A stretch of 64,000 nucleotides of DNA. Origin: Atherinomorus stipes. Taxonomy: Eukaryota; Chordata; Actinopteri; Atheriniformes; Atherinidae. The notes below the pieces were generated by a model. It saw only the letters and a list, made by a program, of their open reading frames with translations, was not told the origin of the DNA and ran no database searches. Shown here in pieces: positions 22,101-35,129 of this stretch. Position numbers and translations under genes: made by a program. The stretch covers positions 95,549 through 159,548 of the forward strand of contig JALJCO010000063.1 in NCBI GenBank assembly GCA_023101725.1, in the 5' to 3' direction. Within the stretch, counting starts at the first letter, position 1. Every line of letters begins with the position of its first letter.

Positions 22101-25100
22101 CAGACGTATTACTACACGATATTAAACATCGCGCTGGAGCTTCTTCTACAGACGTGTTACTACACGATATTAAACATGGCGCTGGAACTACTTCTACATA
22201 CGTATTACTACACGATATTAAACATGGCGCTGGAGCTACTTCTACAGACGTATTACTACACGATATTAAACATGGCGCTGGAGCTACTTCTACAGACGTA
22301 TTACTACACGAAAATAAACATGGCGCAGGAGCTAGTTCTACAGACGTATTACTACACGATATTAAACATGGCGCTGGAGCTACTTCTACAGACGTATTAC
22401 TACACGATATTAAACATCGCGCTGGAACTACTTCTACAGACGTATTACTACACGATATTAAACATGGCGCTGGAGCTACTTCTACAGACGTATTACTACA
22501 CGATATTAAACATGGTGCTGGAGCTACTTCTACAGACGTATTACTACACGATATTAAACATGGCGCTGGAGCTACTTCTACAGACGTATTACTACACGAT
22601 ATTAAACATCGCGATGGAACTACTTCTACAGACGTATTACTACACGATATTAAACATGGCGCTGGAGCTACTTCTACAGACGTATTACTACACGATAATA
22701 AACATGGCGCTGGAGCTACTTCTACAGACGTATTACTACACGATATTAAACATGGCGCTGGAGCTACTTCTACAGACGTATTACTACACGATAATAAACA
22801 TGGCGCTGGAGCTACTTCTACAGACGTATTACTACACGATAATAAACATGGCGCTGGAGCTACTTCTACAGACGTGTTACTACACGATAATAAACATGGC
22901 GCTGGAGCTACTTCTACAGACGTATTACTACACGATATTAAACATGGTGCTGGAGCTACTTCTACAGACGTATTACTACACGATATTAAACATGGCGCTG
23001 GAGCTGCTTCTACAGACGTATTACTACACGATATTAAACATGGCGCTGGAGCTACTTCTACAGACGTATTACTACACGATATTAAACATGGTGCTGGAGC
23101 TACTTCTACAGACGTATTACTACACGATATTAAACATGGCGCTGGAGCTACTTCTACAGACGTATTACTACACGATATTAAACATGGCGCTGGAGCTACT
23201 TCTACAGACGTATTACTACACGATATTAAACATGGCGCTGGAGCTACTTCTACAGACGTATTACTACACGATATTAAACATCGCGCTGGAGCTACTTCTA
23301 CAGACGTATTACTACACGATATTAAACATCGCGCTGGAGCTACTTCTACAGACGTATTACTACACGATGTTAAACATCGCGCTGGAACTACTTCTACAGA
23401 CGTATTACTACACGATATTAAACATGGCGCTGGAGCTACTTCTACAGACGTATTACTACACGATATTAAACATGGCGCTGGAGCTACTTCTACAGACGTA
23501 TTACTACACGATATTAAACATCGCGCTGGAACTACTTCTACAGACGTATTACTACACGATATTAAACATCGCGCTGGAACTACTTCTACAGACGTATTAC
23601 TACACGATATTAAACATGGCGCTGGAGCTTCTTCTACAGACGTATTACTACACGATATTAAACATCGCACTGGAACTACTTCTACAGACGTATTACTACA
23701 CGATATTAAACATGGCGCTGGAAATACTTCTACAGACGTATTACTACACGATATTAAACATGGCGCTGGAGCTACTTCTACAGACGTGTTACTACACGAT
23801 AATAAACATGGCGCTGGAGCTACTTCTACAGACGTATTACTACACGATATTAAACATGGCGCTGGAGCTACTTCTACAGACGTATGACTACACGATATTA
23901 AACATGGCGCTGGAGCTACTTCTACAGACGTATTACTACACGATATTAAACATCGCGCTGGAGCTTCTTCTACAGACGTGTTACTACACGATATTAAACA
24001 TGGCGCTGGAGCTACTTCTACAGACGTATTACTACACGATATTAAACATGGCGCTGGAACTACTTCTACAGACGCATTACTACACGATGTTAAACATCGC
24101 GCTGGAGCTACTTCTACAGACGTATTACTACACGATATTAAACATGGCGCTGGAGCTACTTCTACAGACGTGTTACTACACGATAATAAACATGGCGCTG
24201 GAGCTACTTCTACAGACGTATTACTACACGATATTAAACATGGCGCTGGAGCTACTTCTACAGACGTATTACTACACGATATTAAACATGCCGCTGGAAC
24301 TACTTCTACAGACGCATTACTACACGATGTTAAACATCGCGCTGGAGCTACTTCTACAGACGTATTACTACACGATATTAAACATGGCGCTGGAGCTACT
24401 TCTACAGACGTGTTACTACACGATAATAAACATGGCGCTGGAGCTACTTCTACAGACGTATTACTACACGATATTAAACATGGCGCTGGAACTACTTCTA
24501 CAGACGTATTACTACACGATATTACACATCGCGCTGGAGCTTCTTCTACAGACGTGTTACTACACGATATTAAACATGGCGCTGGAGCTACTTCTACAGA
24601 CGTATTACTACACGATATTAAACATGGCGCTGGAGCTACTTCTACAGACGTATTACTACACGATATTAAACATGGCGCTGGAACTACTTCTACAGACGTA
24701 TTACTACACGATATTAAACATGGCGCTGGAGCTACTTCTACAGACGTATTACTACACGATATTAAACATCGCGATGGAACTACTTCTACAGACGTATTAC
24801 TACACGATATTAAACATGGCGCTGGAGCTACTTCTACAGACGTATTACTACACGATATTAAACATCGCGCTGGAGCTTCTTCTACAGACGTGTTACTACA
24901 CGATATTAAACATGGCGCTGGAGCTACTTCTACAGACGTATTACTACACGATATTAAACATGGCGCTGGAGCTACTTCTACAGACGTATTACTACACGAT
25001 ATTAAACATGGCGCTGGAACTACTTCTACAGACGTATTACTACACGATATTAAACATGGCGCTGGAGCTACTTCTACAGACGTATTACTACACGATATTA

Positions 25101-28100
25101 AACATCGCGATGGAACTACTTCTACAGACGTATTACTACACGATATTAAACATGGCGCTGGAGCTACTTCTACAGACGTATTACTACACGATAATAAACA
25201 TGGCGCTGGAGCTACTTCTACAGACGTATTACTACACGATATTAAACATGGCGCTGGAGCTACTTCTACAGACGTATTACTACACGATAATAAACATGGC
25301 GCTGGAGCTACTTCTACAGACGTGTTACTACACGATAATAAACATGGCGCTGGAGCTACTTCTACAGACGTGTTACTACACGATAATAAACATGGCGCTG
25401 GAGCTACTTCTACAGACGTATTACTACACGATATTAAACATGGTGCTGGAGCTACTTCTACAGACGTATTACTACACGATATTAAACATGGCGCTGGAGC
25501 TACTTCTACAGACGTATTACTACACGATATTAAACATGGCGCTGGAGCTACTTCTACAGACGTGTTACTACACGATAATAAACATGGCGCTGGAGCTACT
25601 TCTACAGACGTATTACTACACGATATTAAACATGGCGCTGGAGCTACTTCTAAAGACGTATGACTACACGATATTAAACATGGCGCTGGAGCTACTTCTA
25701 CAGACGTATTACTACACGATATTAAACATCGCGCTGGAGCTTCTTCTACAGACGTGTTACTACACGATATTAAACATGGCGCTGGAGCTACTTCTACAGA
25801 TGTATTACTACACGATATTAAACATGGCGCTGGAACTACTTCTACAGACGCATTACTACACGATGTTAAACATCGCGCTGGAGCTACTTCTACAGACGTG
25901 TTACTACACGATATTAAACATGGCGCTGGAGCTACTTCTACAGACGTATTACTACACGATATTAAACATGGCGCTGGAGCTACTTCTACAGACGTATTAC
26001 TACACGATATTAAACATCGCGCTGGAGCTTTTTCTACAGACGTGTTACTACACGATATTAAACATGGCGCTGGAGCTACTTCTACAGACGTATTACTACA
26101 CGATATTAAACATGGCGCTGGAGCTACTTCTACAGACGTATTACTACACGATATTAAACATGGCGCTGGAACTACTTCTACAGACGTATTACTACACGAT
26201 ATTAAACATGGCGCTGGAGCTACTTCTACAGACGTATTATTACACGATATTAAACATGGCGCTGGAGCTACTTCTACAGACGTATTACTACACGATATTA
26301 AACATCGCGCTGGAGCTTCTTCTACAGACGTGTTACTACACGATATTAAACATGGCGCTGGAGCTACTTCTACAGACGTATTACTACACGATATTAAACA
26401 TGGCGCTGGAACTACTTCTACAGACGCATTACTACACGATGTTAAACATCGCGCTGGAGCTACTTCTACAGACGTATTACTACACGATATTAAACATGGC
26501 GCTGGAGCTACTTCTACAGACGTGTTACTACACGATAATAAACATGGCGCTGGAGCTACTTCTACAGACGTATTACTACACGATATTAAACATGGCGCTG
26601 GAGCTACTTCTACAGACGTATTACTACACGATATTAAACATGGCGCTGGAACTACTTCTACAGACGCATTACTACACGATGTTAAACATCGCGCTGGAGC
26701 TACTTCTACAGACGTATTACTACACGATATTAAACATGGCGCTGGAGCTACTTCTACAGACGTGTTACTACACGATAATAAACATGGCGCTGGAGCTACT
26801 TCTACAGACGTATTACTACACGATATTAAACATGGCGCTGGAACTACTTCTACAGACGTATTACTACACGATATTACACATCGCGCTGGAGCTTCTTCTA
26901 CAGACGTGTTACTACACGATATTAAACATGGCGCTGGAGCTACTTCTACAGACGTATTACTACACGATATTAAACATGGCGCTGGAGCTACTTCTACAGA
27001 CGTATTACTACACGATATTAAACATGGCGCTGGAACTACTTCTACAGACGTATTACTACACGATATTAAACATGGCGCTGGAGCTACTTCTACAGACGTA
27101 TTACTACACGATATTAAACATCGCGATGGAACTACTTCTACAGACGTATTACTACACGATATTAAACATGGCGCTGGAGCTACTTCTACAGACGTATTAC
27201 TACACGATATTAAACATCGCGCTGGAGCTTCTTCTACAGACGTGTTACTACACGATATTAAACATGGCGCTGGAGCTACTTCTACAGACGTATTACTACA
27301 CGATATTAAACATGGCGCTGGAGCTACTTCTACAGACGTATTACTACACGATATTAAACATGGCGCTGGAACTACTTCTACAGACGTATTACTACACGAT
27401 ATTAAACATGGCGCTGGAGCTACTTCTACAGACGTATTACTACACGATATTAAACATCGCGATGGAACTACTTCTACAGACGTATTACTACACGATATTA
27501 AACATGGCGCTGGAGCTACTTCTACAGACGTATTACTACACGATAATAAACATGGCGCTGGAGCTACTTCTACAGACGTATTACTACACGATATTAAACA
27601 TGGCGCTGGAGCTACTTCTACAGACGTATTACTACACGATAATAAACATGGCGCTGGAGCTACTTCTACAGACGTGTTACTACACGATAATAAACATGGC
27701 GCTGGAGCTACTTCTACAGACGTGTTACTACACGATAATAAACATGGCGCTGGAGCTACTTCTACAGACGTATTACTACACGATATTAAACATGGTGCTG
27801 GAGCTACTTCTACAGACGTATTACTACACGATATTAAACATGGCGCTGGAGCTACTTCTACAGACGTATTACTACACGATATTAAACATGGCGCTGGAGC
27901 TACTTCTACAGACGTGTTACTACACGATAATAAACATGGCGCTGGAGCTACTTCTACAGACGTATTACTACACGATATTAAACATGGCGCTGGAGCTACT
28001 TCTAAAGACGTATGACTACACGATATTAAACATGGCGCTGGAGCTACTTCTACAGACGTATTACTACACGATATTAAACATCGCGCTGGAGCTTCTTCTA

Positions 28101-31100
28101 CAGACGTGTTACTACACGATATTAAACATGGCGCTGGAGCTACTTCTACAGATGTATTACTACACGATATTAAACATGGCGCTGGAACTACTTCTACAGA
28201 CGCATTACTACACGATGTTAAACATCGCGCTGGAGCTACTTCTACAGACGTGTTACTACACGATATTAAACATGGCGCTGGAGCTACTTCTACAGACGTA
28301 TTACTACACGATATTAAACATGGCGCTGGAGCTACTTCTACAGACGTATTACTACACGATATTAAACATCGCGCTGGAGCTTCTTCTACAGACGTGTTAC
28401 TACACGATATTAAACATGGCGCTGGAGCTACTTCTACAGACGTATTACTACACGATATTAAACATGGCGCTGGAGCTACTTCTACAGACGTATTACTACA
28501 CGATATTAAACATGGCGCTGGAACTACTTCTACAGACGTATTACTACACGATATTAAACATGGCGCTGGAGCTACTTCTACAGACGTATTATTACACGAT
28601 ATTAAACATGGCGCTGGAGCTACTTCTACAGACGTATTACTACACGATATTAAACATCGCGCTGGAGCTTCTTCTACAGACGTGTTACTACACGATATTA
28701 AACATGGCGCTGGAGCTACTTCTACAGACGTATTACTACACGATATTAAACATGGCGCTGGAACTACTTCTACAGACGCATTACTACACGATGTTAAACA
28801 TCGCGCTGGAGCTACTTCTACAGACGTATTACTACACGATATTAAACATGGCGCTGGAGCTACTTCTACAGACGTGTTACTACACGATAATAAACATGGC
28901 GCTGGAGCTACTTCTACAGACGTATTACTACACGATATTAAACATGGCGCTGGAGCTACTTCTACAGACGTATTACTACACGATAATAAACATGGCGCTG
29001 GAACTACTTCTACAGACGTATTACTACACGATATTAAACATGGCGCTGGAGCTACTTCTACAGACGTATTACTACACGGTATTAAACATGGCGCTGGAGC
29101 TTCTTCTACAGACGTGTTACTACACGATATTAAACATGGCGCTGGAACTACTTCTACAGACGTATTACTACACGATATTAAACATGGCGCTGGAGCTACT
29201 TCTACAGACGTATTACTACACGATATTAAACATGGCGCTGGAGCTACTTCTACAGACGTATTACTACACGAAAATAAACATGGCGCTGGAGCTACTTCTA
29301 CAGACATATTACTACACGATATTAAACATGGCGCTGGAGCTACTTCTACAGACGTATTACTACACGATATTAAACTTGGCGCTGGAGCTACTTCTACAGA
29401 CGTATTACTACACGATATTAAACATGGCGCTGGAGCTACTTCTACAGACGTATTACTACACGATATCAAACATGGTGCTGGAGCTACTTCTACAGACGTA
29501 TTACTACACGATATCAAACATGGCGCTGGAGCTACTTCTACAGACGTATTACTACACGATATTAAACATCGCGATGGAACTACTTCTACAGACGTATTAC
29601 TACACGATATTAAACATGGCGCTGGAGCTACTTCTACAGACGTATTACTACACGATATTAAACATGGCGCTGGAGCTACTTCTACAGACGTATTACTACA
29701 CGATATTAAACATGGCGCTGGAACTACTTCTACAGACGTATTACTACACGATATTAAACATGGCGCTGGAGCTACTTCTACAGACGTATTACTACACGAT
29801 AATAAACATGGCGCTGGAGCTACTTCTACAGACGTATTACTACACGATATTAAACATGGCGCTGGAGCTACTTCTACAGACGTATTACTACACGATATTA
29901 AACATGGCGCTGGAGCTACTTCTACAGACGTATTACTACACGATATTAAACATGGCGCTGGAGCTACTTCTACAGACGTATTACTACACGATATTAAACA
30001 TCGCGCTGGAGCTACTTCTACAGACGTATTACTACACGATAATAAACATCGCGCTGGAGCTTCTTCTACAGACGTGTTACTACACGATATTAAACATGGC
30101 GCTGGAGCTTCTTCTACAGACGTGTTACTACACGATATTAAACATGGCGCTGGAGCTACTTCTACAGACGTGTTACTACACGATATTAAACATCGCGCTG
30201 GAACTACTTCTACAGACGCATTACTACACGATATTAAACATGGCGCTGGAACTACTTCTACAGACGCATTACTACACGATATTAAACATGGCGCTGGAGC
30301 TACTTCTACAGACGTATTACTACACGATGTTAAACATCGCGCTGGAACTACTTCTACAGACGTATTACTACACGATATTAAACATGGCGCTGGAGCTACT
30401 TCTACAGACGTATTACTACACGATATTAAACATGGCGCTGGAGCTACTTCTACAGACGTATTACTACACGATATTAAACATCGCGCTGGAACTACTTCTA
30501 CAGACGTATTACTACACGATATTAAACATCGCGCTGGAACTACTTCTACAGACGTATTACTACACGATATTAAACATGGCGCTGGAGCTACTTCTACAGA
30601 CGTATTACTACACGATATTAAACATCGCACTGGAACTACTTCTACAGACGTATTACTACACGATATTAAACATGGCGCTGGAACTACTTCTACAGACGTA
30701 TTACTACACGAAAATAAACATGGCGCTGGAGCTACTTCTACAGACGTATTACTACACGATAGTAAACATCGCGCTGGAACTACTTCTACAGACGTATTAC
30801 TACACGATATTAAACATGGCGCTGGAGCTACTTCTACAGACGTATTACTACACGATATTAAACATGGCGCTGGAACTACTTCTACAGACGTATTACTACA
30901 CGATATTAAACATGGCGCTGGAGCTACTTCTACAGACGTATTACTACACGATAATAAACATGGCGCTGGAACTACTTCTACAGACGTATTACTACACGAT
31001 ATTAAACATGGCGCTGGAGCTACTTCTACAGACGTATTACTACACGATATTAAACATCGCGCTGGAACTACTTCTACAGACGTATTACTACACGATATTA

Positions 31101-32092
31101 AACATGGCGCTGGAGCTACTTCTACAGACGTATTACTACACGATATTAAACATCGCGTTAGAACTACTTCTACAGACGTATTACTACATGATATTAAACA
31201 TGGCGCTGGAACTACTTCTACAGACGTATTACTACACGATATTAAACATGGCGCTGGAGCTACTTCTACAGACGTATTACTACATGTATTAAACATTGCG
31301 CTGGAACTACTTCTACAGACGTATTACTACACGATATTAAACATGGCGCTGGAGCTACTTCTACAGACGTATTACTACACGATATTAAACATGGTGCTGG
31401 AACTACTTCTACAGACGTATTACTACACGATATTAAACATGGCGCTGGAGCTACTTCTACAGACGTATTACTACACGATATTAAACATGGCGCTGGAGCT
31501 ACTTCTACAGACGTATTACTACACGATATTAAACATGGTGCTGGAACTACTTCTACAGACGTATTACTACACGATATTAAACATGGCGCTGGAGCTACTT
31601 CTACAGACGTATTACTACACGATATTAAACATGGCGCTGGAGCTACTTCTACAGACGTATTACTACACGATATTAAACATGGTGCTGGAACTACTTCTAC
31701 AGACGTATTACTACACGATATTAAACATGGCCCTGGAGCTACTTCTACAGACGTATTATTACACGATATTAAACATGGTGCTGGAACTACTTCTACAGAC
31801 GTATTACTACACGATATTAAACATGGCGCTGGAGCTACTTCTACAGACGTATTACTACACGATATTAAACATGGTGCTGGAACTACTTCTACAGACGTAT
31901 TACTACACGATATTAAACATGGCGCTGGAGCTACTTCTACAGACGTATTACTACACGATATTAAACATCGCGCTGGAACTACTTCTACAGACGTATTACT
32001 ACACAATATTAAACATGGCGCTGGAGCTACTTCTACAGACGTATTACTACACGATATCAAACATCGCGTTAGAACTACTTCTACAGACGTGC
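19181..32092. repeat. Giant 48-bp satellite array, about 268 copies
   Basis: The unit contains TTACTACACGATATTAAACA, then TGGCGCTGGAGCTACTTC, then TACAGACGTA. Measured from the first GACGT (19225) to the last (32086) the array is 12,861 bp, which is 268 units minus 3 bases. The deficit is explained by a 2-base loss near 20617 and a 1-base loss near 31285. Units differ mainly at a few sites (GGC/CGC, GCT/ACT, GTA/GTG, ATATTA/ATAATA). Each unit has three CpG or more. Since 48 is divisible by 3 and the consensus is stop-free in several frames, very long open frames arise on both strands; these are not genes. Confidence 0.98.
23890..28980. repeat. Higher-order repeat of 2352 bp (49 units) inside the 48-bp array
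   Basis: Marker variants recur at exactly 2352 bp: TCTAAAGACG at 25649 and 28001; ATTACACATC at 24521 and 26873; a GTATTATTAC variant at about 26230 and 28582. The copies differ at single sites (for example CATGCCGCT at 24291 against CATGGCGCT one period later). About 2.2 copies are present, so this is a recent block duplication. Confidence 0.88.
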
Positions 32093-32268
32093 TGCATACA
32101 TCAGCTCATATTTTGCATGAACTGGTGAAACGTCTTAGTTTCTTTCTCTGACGTGAGGTTTATTAACTCGTGGGAATGAAATGTGTTGATGAGGTTTGGC
32201 CTGAATAACTTCTGTCTTTATTTACATTTCACACAGTAAACAACCTTTTTCCAGGTGTTGGTGGTTGT
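32093..32268. other. Right flank of the 48-bp array, probable other half of the seed element
   Basis: After the last CAGACGT the sequence continues GCTGCATACATCAGCTCATA and an AT-rich tract with a TTTTGCATGAACTGG stretch, which looks like the 3' end of a fish DNA element. It would complete the interrupted element whose left half is at 19095-19180. Confidence 0.4.
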
Positions 32269-32640
32269 TTACACTGATCCTACTTCCGTGTTCGGTTGGT
32301 TCACAGTAGTTTTTCCTCCAGAGTGATGATTTATCTGGTGCCGGTGGAAGTAATGAGGGTCTCCGGTGTGCAGGAGTGGAAAGCTGACAGCAGGGCGGTC
32401 TGGACTCCCGCTCTGCTCTGACACTCTCCTGGTCAACATGTTTTCCCGACTCCTGTTTCCATCATGAAAACGTGGCTCACACCTGCCAGTCTGAATATCG
32501 ATGATGGCGTACAGGTTTGTCATCACGTCCCGGCAGATGTGCCTGTGTGGCGCCCGGGTTCCTGGCGGGTTCCAGCAGACGTAGAAATCCTTCATCTCCC
32601 AGCTGCCGTCTGTGTGAACCAGTTTTAGAGAAAAGCTGAT
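32269..32640 (-). CDS. Unrecognised open frame, possible exon
   Basis: On the minus strand an open frame reads, in order, LKLVHTDGSWEMKDFYVCWN, PPGTRAPHRHICRDVMTNLY and AIIDIQTGR. A usable GTGTGAG donor follows DIQTG, and an AG acceptor-like site precedes the frame. The first 50 residues look like folded-protein sequence; the later part (to 32269) is Ser/His/Asn-rich and could be UTR. I do not recognise the protein. ATG at 32595 is the first Met of the frame. It lies between the satellite and a DNA element, away from other exons. It could be a real host exon, a captured fragment or chance. No function is proposed. Confidence 0.25.
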   Translation of the reverse strand: MSFSLKLVHTDGSWEMKDFYVCWNPPGTRAPHRHICRDVMTNLYAIIDIQTGRCEPRFHDGNRSRENMLTRRVSEQSGSPDRPAVSFPLLHTGDPHYFHRHQINHHSGGKTTVNQPNTEVGSV

Positions 32641-33670
32641 TTCTGTTTTCTTAAATCTTTGCTCTTATAAAGTTTGGTCACTGAGCTTTCGCACCAACAT
32701 GTTTTCTAACAAGATTAAAATATATTTGTCCTGGAGATTAGCATAGATAAATGTCCCCTCTCCGCTGGCTTTGTGTGGTGGTGGGGGGGCTGTGGGCGGC
32801 TGCAGCAGGCTTTGATCAGCCTAGCGCAGCGAGGCCCAGGCTTGGCCCGGCCATCCGAGGCCTGGGTGTGAAATTGCTCTGATGTCATCCCCCATTCTTC
32901 ACCTTCACCAGCTTTTAGTGGCTGTAATTATATTTCCGCCACAAAGCCCCCGTCCTCTTCATTCCATATTCCAAGTTTGACTAGGAAGCGTTTAGAGACG
33001 ATGGCCAAATCTCTCAGTGGGGGGAAGGGGGCCTGGATGGGCTGTCTTTTGTCTGACGGAGACACAGGAGACATCAATACTTTGGGATATGTACTTTTCC
33101 TTTCTTTCTCCATCTGCCCTTTGCCTCCGCCTGTTGAAGAGGTTAAGTTTATGACAAGAGGATGTATAAACTTTGGTAAATAAGTTGGTTTTATGTCCTC
33201 CGTCTGCAGCCGACAGGTCACGTGAAAAACTGGAAGTCTCCACACGTAAACCGGTGCTCCGTGTCGTCAGAGCCCCGACGGCAGCTTCACAGTCTCACAG
33301 TTCAGACGTGAGACGAGCCATAAAAACTCATGTCGGCCGTTTCCTCTCTCCTCGTGCCGTCACTGCGGCTGCAGGTCGTTGTGAGGAGGAAGAATACAGC
33401 ATTTCACATTTTTATGAAACATCTGCCAGCAAATGGTCCAGCTAATAACAGCCGACATGGGCAAAGTTAGCTTGATTTCATGTTCTTTAAAAACACTTTT
33501 TATTCTGTTTTGATGTGTTTTTCTGATCTTATTGTTCCTCCTCACTCGCAGCGCTTCCTCGGTTCAGGTTAGACCGTTTCTGCATGATGGAGAGCAACTG
33601 ACAAACACACTTTCTGCTTTTTCGTCTTTCTGCTGCTGTTTCTGTGGCAAAAATGTGTGAAAAGTGCTGC
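32641..33670. other. Non-repetitive intergenic sequence, possible conserved non-coding stretch
   Basis: No exon is recognised. The piece at about 32850-33030 has balanced composition with CTTTTAGTGGCTGTAATTAT and lacks repeat character. In a gap between two developmental genes it is a candidate regulatory element, by inference only. Confidence 0.25.
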
Positions 33671-33719
33671 ATAAATAAAGTCTGACTGGAAGCAGCAGAA
33701 TCCAGAAAAAACCTGGAGG

Positions 33720-34797
33720 GTCACCGTCAGTGGCGCCCCCAAGGGGTGGCCATGGCCCCCTTGAACAAAAAACTGGCCACCCCAGCAAAAATGAGCAACT
33801 TTTATGTACTATTAACAGGCTGCAGCTTTGCTTATATCTGAACGTCAAAATCTTTATAAGCTAGTAAAATGAAATAAATAAAAATCTTAGACTAGAACTA
33901 CCATTTTCTGTCATCGCTCTTCTGCCGCAGTCCGCCGCAGGTCTGTCACGTCTAACTCGGCCTATCTTATGCAAATTCATCCAGGAAGGCTCCCCCCAGA
34001 AATGCCCCAACAAGTTTCTACTGCCCCTTTCACGTCAGCACCTACGTAGCCTGGCCCCCATCGGGCCGACACCACACTACCCCCGTTTAGTTTGTTCACA
34101 TTACCATTGAGGGCAACTGTGGCGTCTTCAGCTACAGTTTGCAGTGAGTGAAGTCGTCATCGTGGAGCTTTGTGAAGTCATTTGTTTGCAACACACACTG
34201 AACTGCTTATAACAAGCAAAAAAAATAAAAATGGGCCACTTTTAAAATAAGTAAAAAATATATATATATACAGTATATATATATATATATTTTGCTCATA
34301 AGAAAAAAATTCTGCCGATGGAACAAGTGAAATTTTCTTATAAGATTTCTTGAAATGAGATGCATTTGTCTTTAAAAAAAAAAAAAAAGAAAAGAAAAAA
34401 GTTCTTCTATCTCACTGAAAAAATTTTTAAAGGTAATTTTGTCTTTTTTTTGTTATACTTGTATGATCCCCGAGGGGAAATAAGGCTCTGCATTTCACCA
34501 TCTCTGTACAGAAGTACCAGAGAGCAGTGGGCTGCTACTTAAAGCGCCCGGGGAGCAGGTGGGGGGTTAAGGACCTTGCTCAGGGGTCCACAGTGGTTCA
34601 CCCAGGAGTCGTGTCGGGGACTCGAACCCCGGCCCTCCACGCCAAAGCCCACAACGCTACCACTAGGCTTCCCACTCCCTTATTTTAAGTGTGATGAAAT
34701 ATTTTGACTAGAAATGAGAAAAAAGAACTTGGTAAAAATTGAGATTTTGCAGGGCCACCCCTAAAAAAATTTCTGCAGGCGCCCCTGGTCACCATGA
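33720..34797. mobile_element. DNA element with a nested SINE
   Basis: The left end GGCGCCCCCAAGGGGTGGCC and the right end GGGCCACCCC...GGCGCCCCTGGTCACC are roughly inverted, both next to a TCACC-like sequence. The inside is AT-rich with a (TA)n tract at about 34257-34290 and an A run at 34373-34387. No transposase is visible, so this is a non-autonomous copy. Confidence 0.5.
34455..34680 (-). repeat. tRNA-derived SINE (minus strand)
   Basis: On the minus strand the head reads CCTAGTGGTAGCGTTGTGGG (A box region, about 34650-34668) and, 30 bases on, GGGGTTCGAGTCCCC (B box, 34616-34630), the arrangement of a tRNA-derived RNA polymerase III promoter. The body follows (AAGGTCCTTAACCCCCC) and the 3' end carries TTTCCCCTCGGGGATCAT. 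That 3' motif nearly matches the tail of the retroelement at 10030-11400, which suggests it uses the same reverse transcriptase. Confidence 0.8.
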
Positions 34798-35129
34798 AAA
34801 CATACAACCATGCTCAGACTAAAAAAAGACGATGTCCAGATCACATCTAAAATATGTGACTTCACACAGTCATGTGACCTTTTTATTTCATGTAGATGTG
34901 AACAATTATACTTCACTTGACTCCACCTTCATTTTTTGCCTCGATCCAAACTATTTTCTTAAAGGTGCCATGACATTAAATTGAACTTTTCTGGGGTTTT
35001 GGGTGTATAATATGAGCTGTTGTGCACTGATGAGGTCATGTGAATGTCAGAGTGAGAATCAAAGTTCCTGTTTATGGTCTGTCAGCTTTGTCTCTCTGCT
35101 CAGAAACAGTTGAATCAGACAGCAGCTTA

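Noticed and set aside
20578..31296. Open frames of more than 3500 codons on both strands (CSNTSVEVAPAPCLIS and MALELLLQTYYYTILN repeats)
   Set aside because: The unit is 48 bp and its consensus has no stop in these frames, so any long array is open. Both strands being open at once, the absence of a host exon at either end and the transposon-derived flanks argue against a protein.
19181..32092. CRISPR array
   Set aside because: Units are directly adjacent without unique spacers, and the context is vertebrate.
33173..33445. 90-codon open frame in the eng2-cnpy1 gap
   Set aside because: No domain resemblance and composition like the surrounding non-coding DNA.
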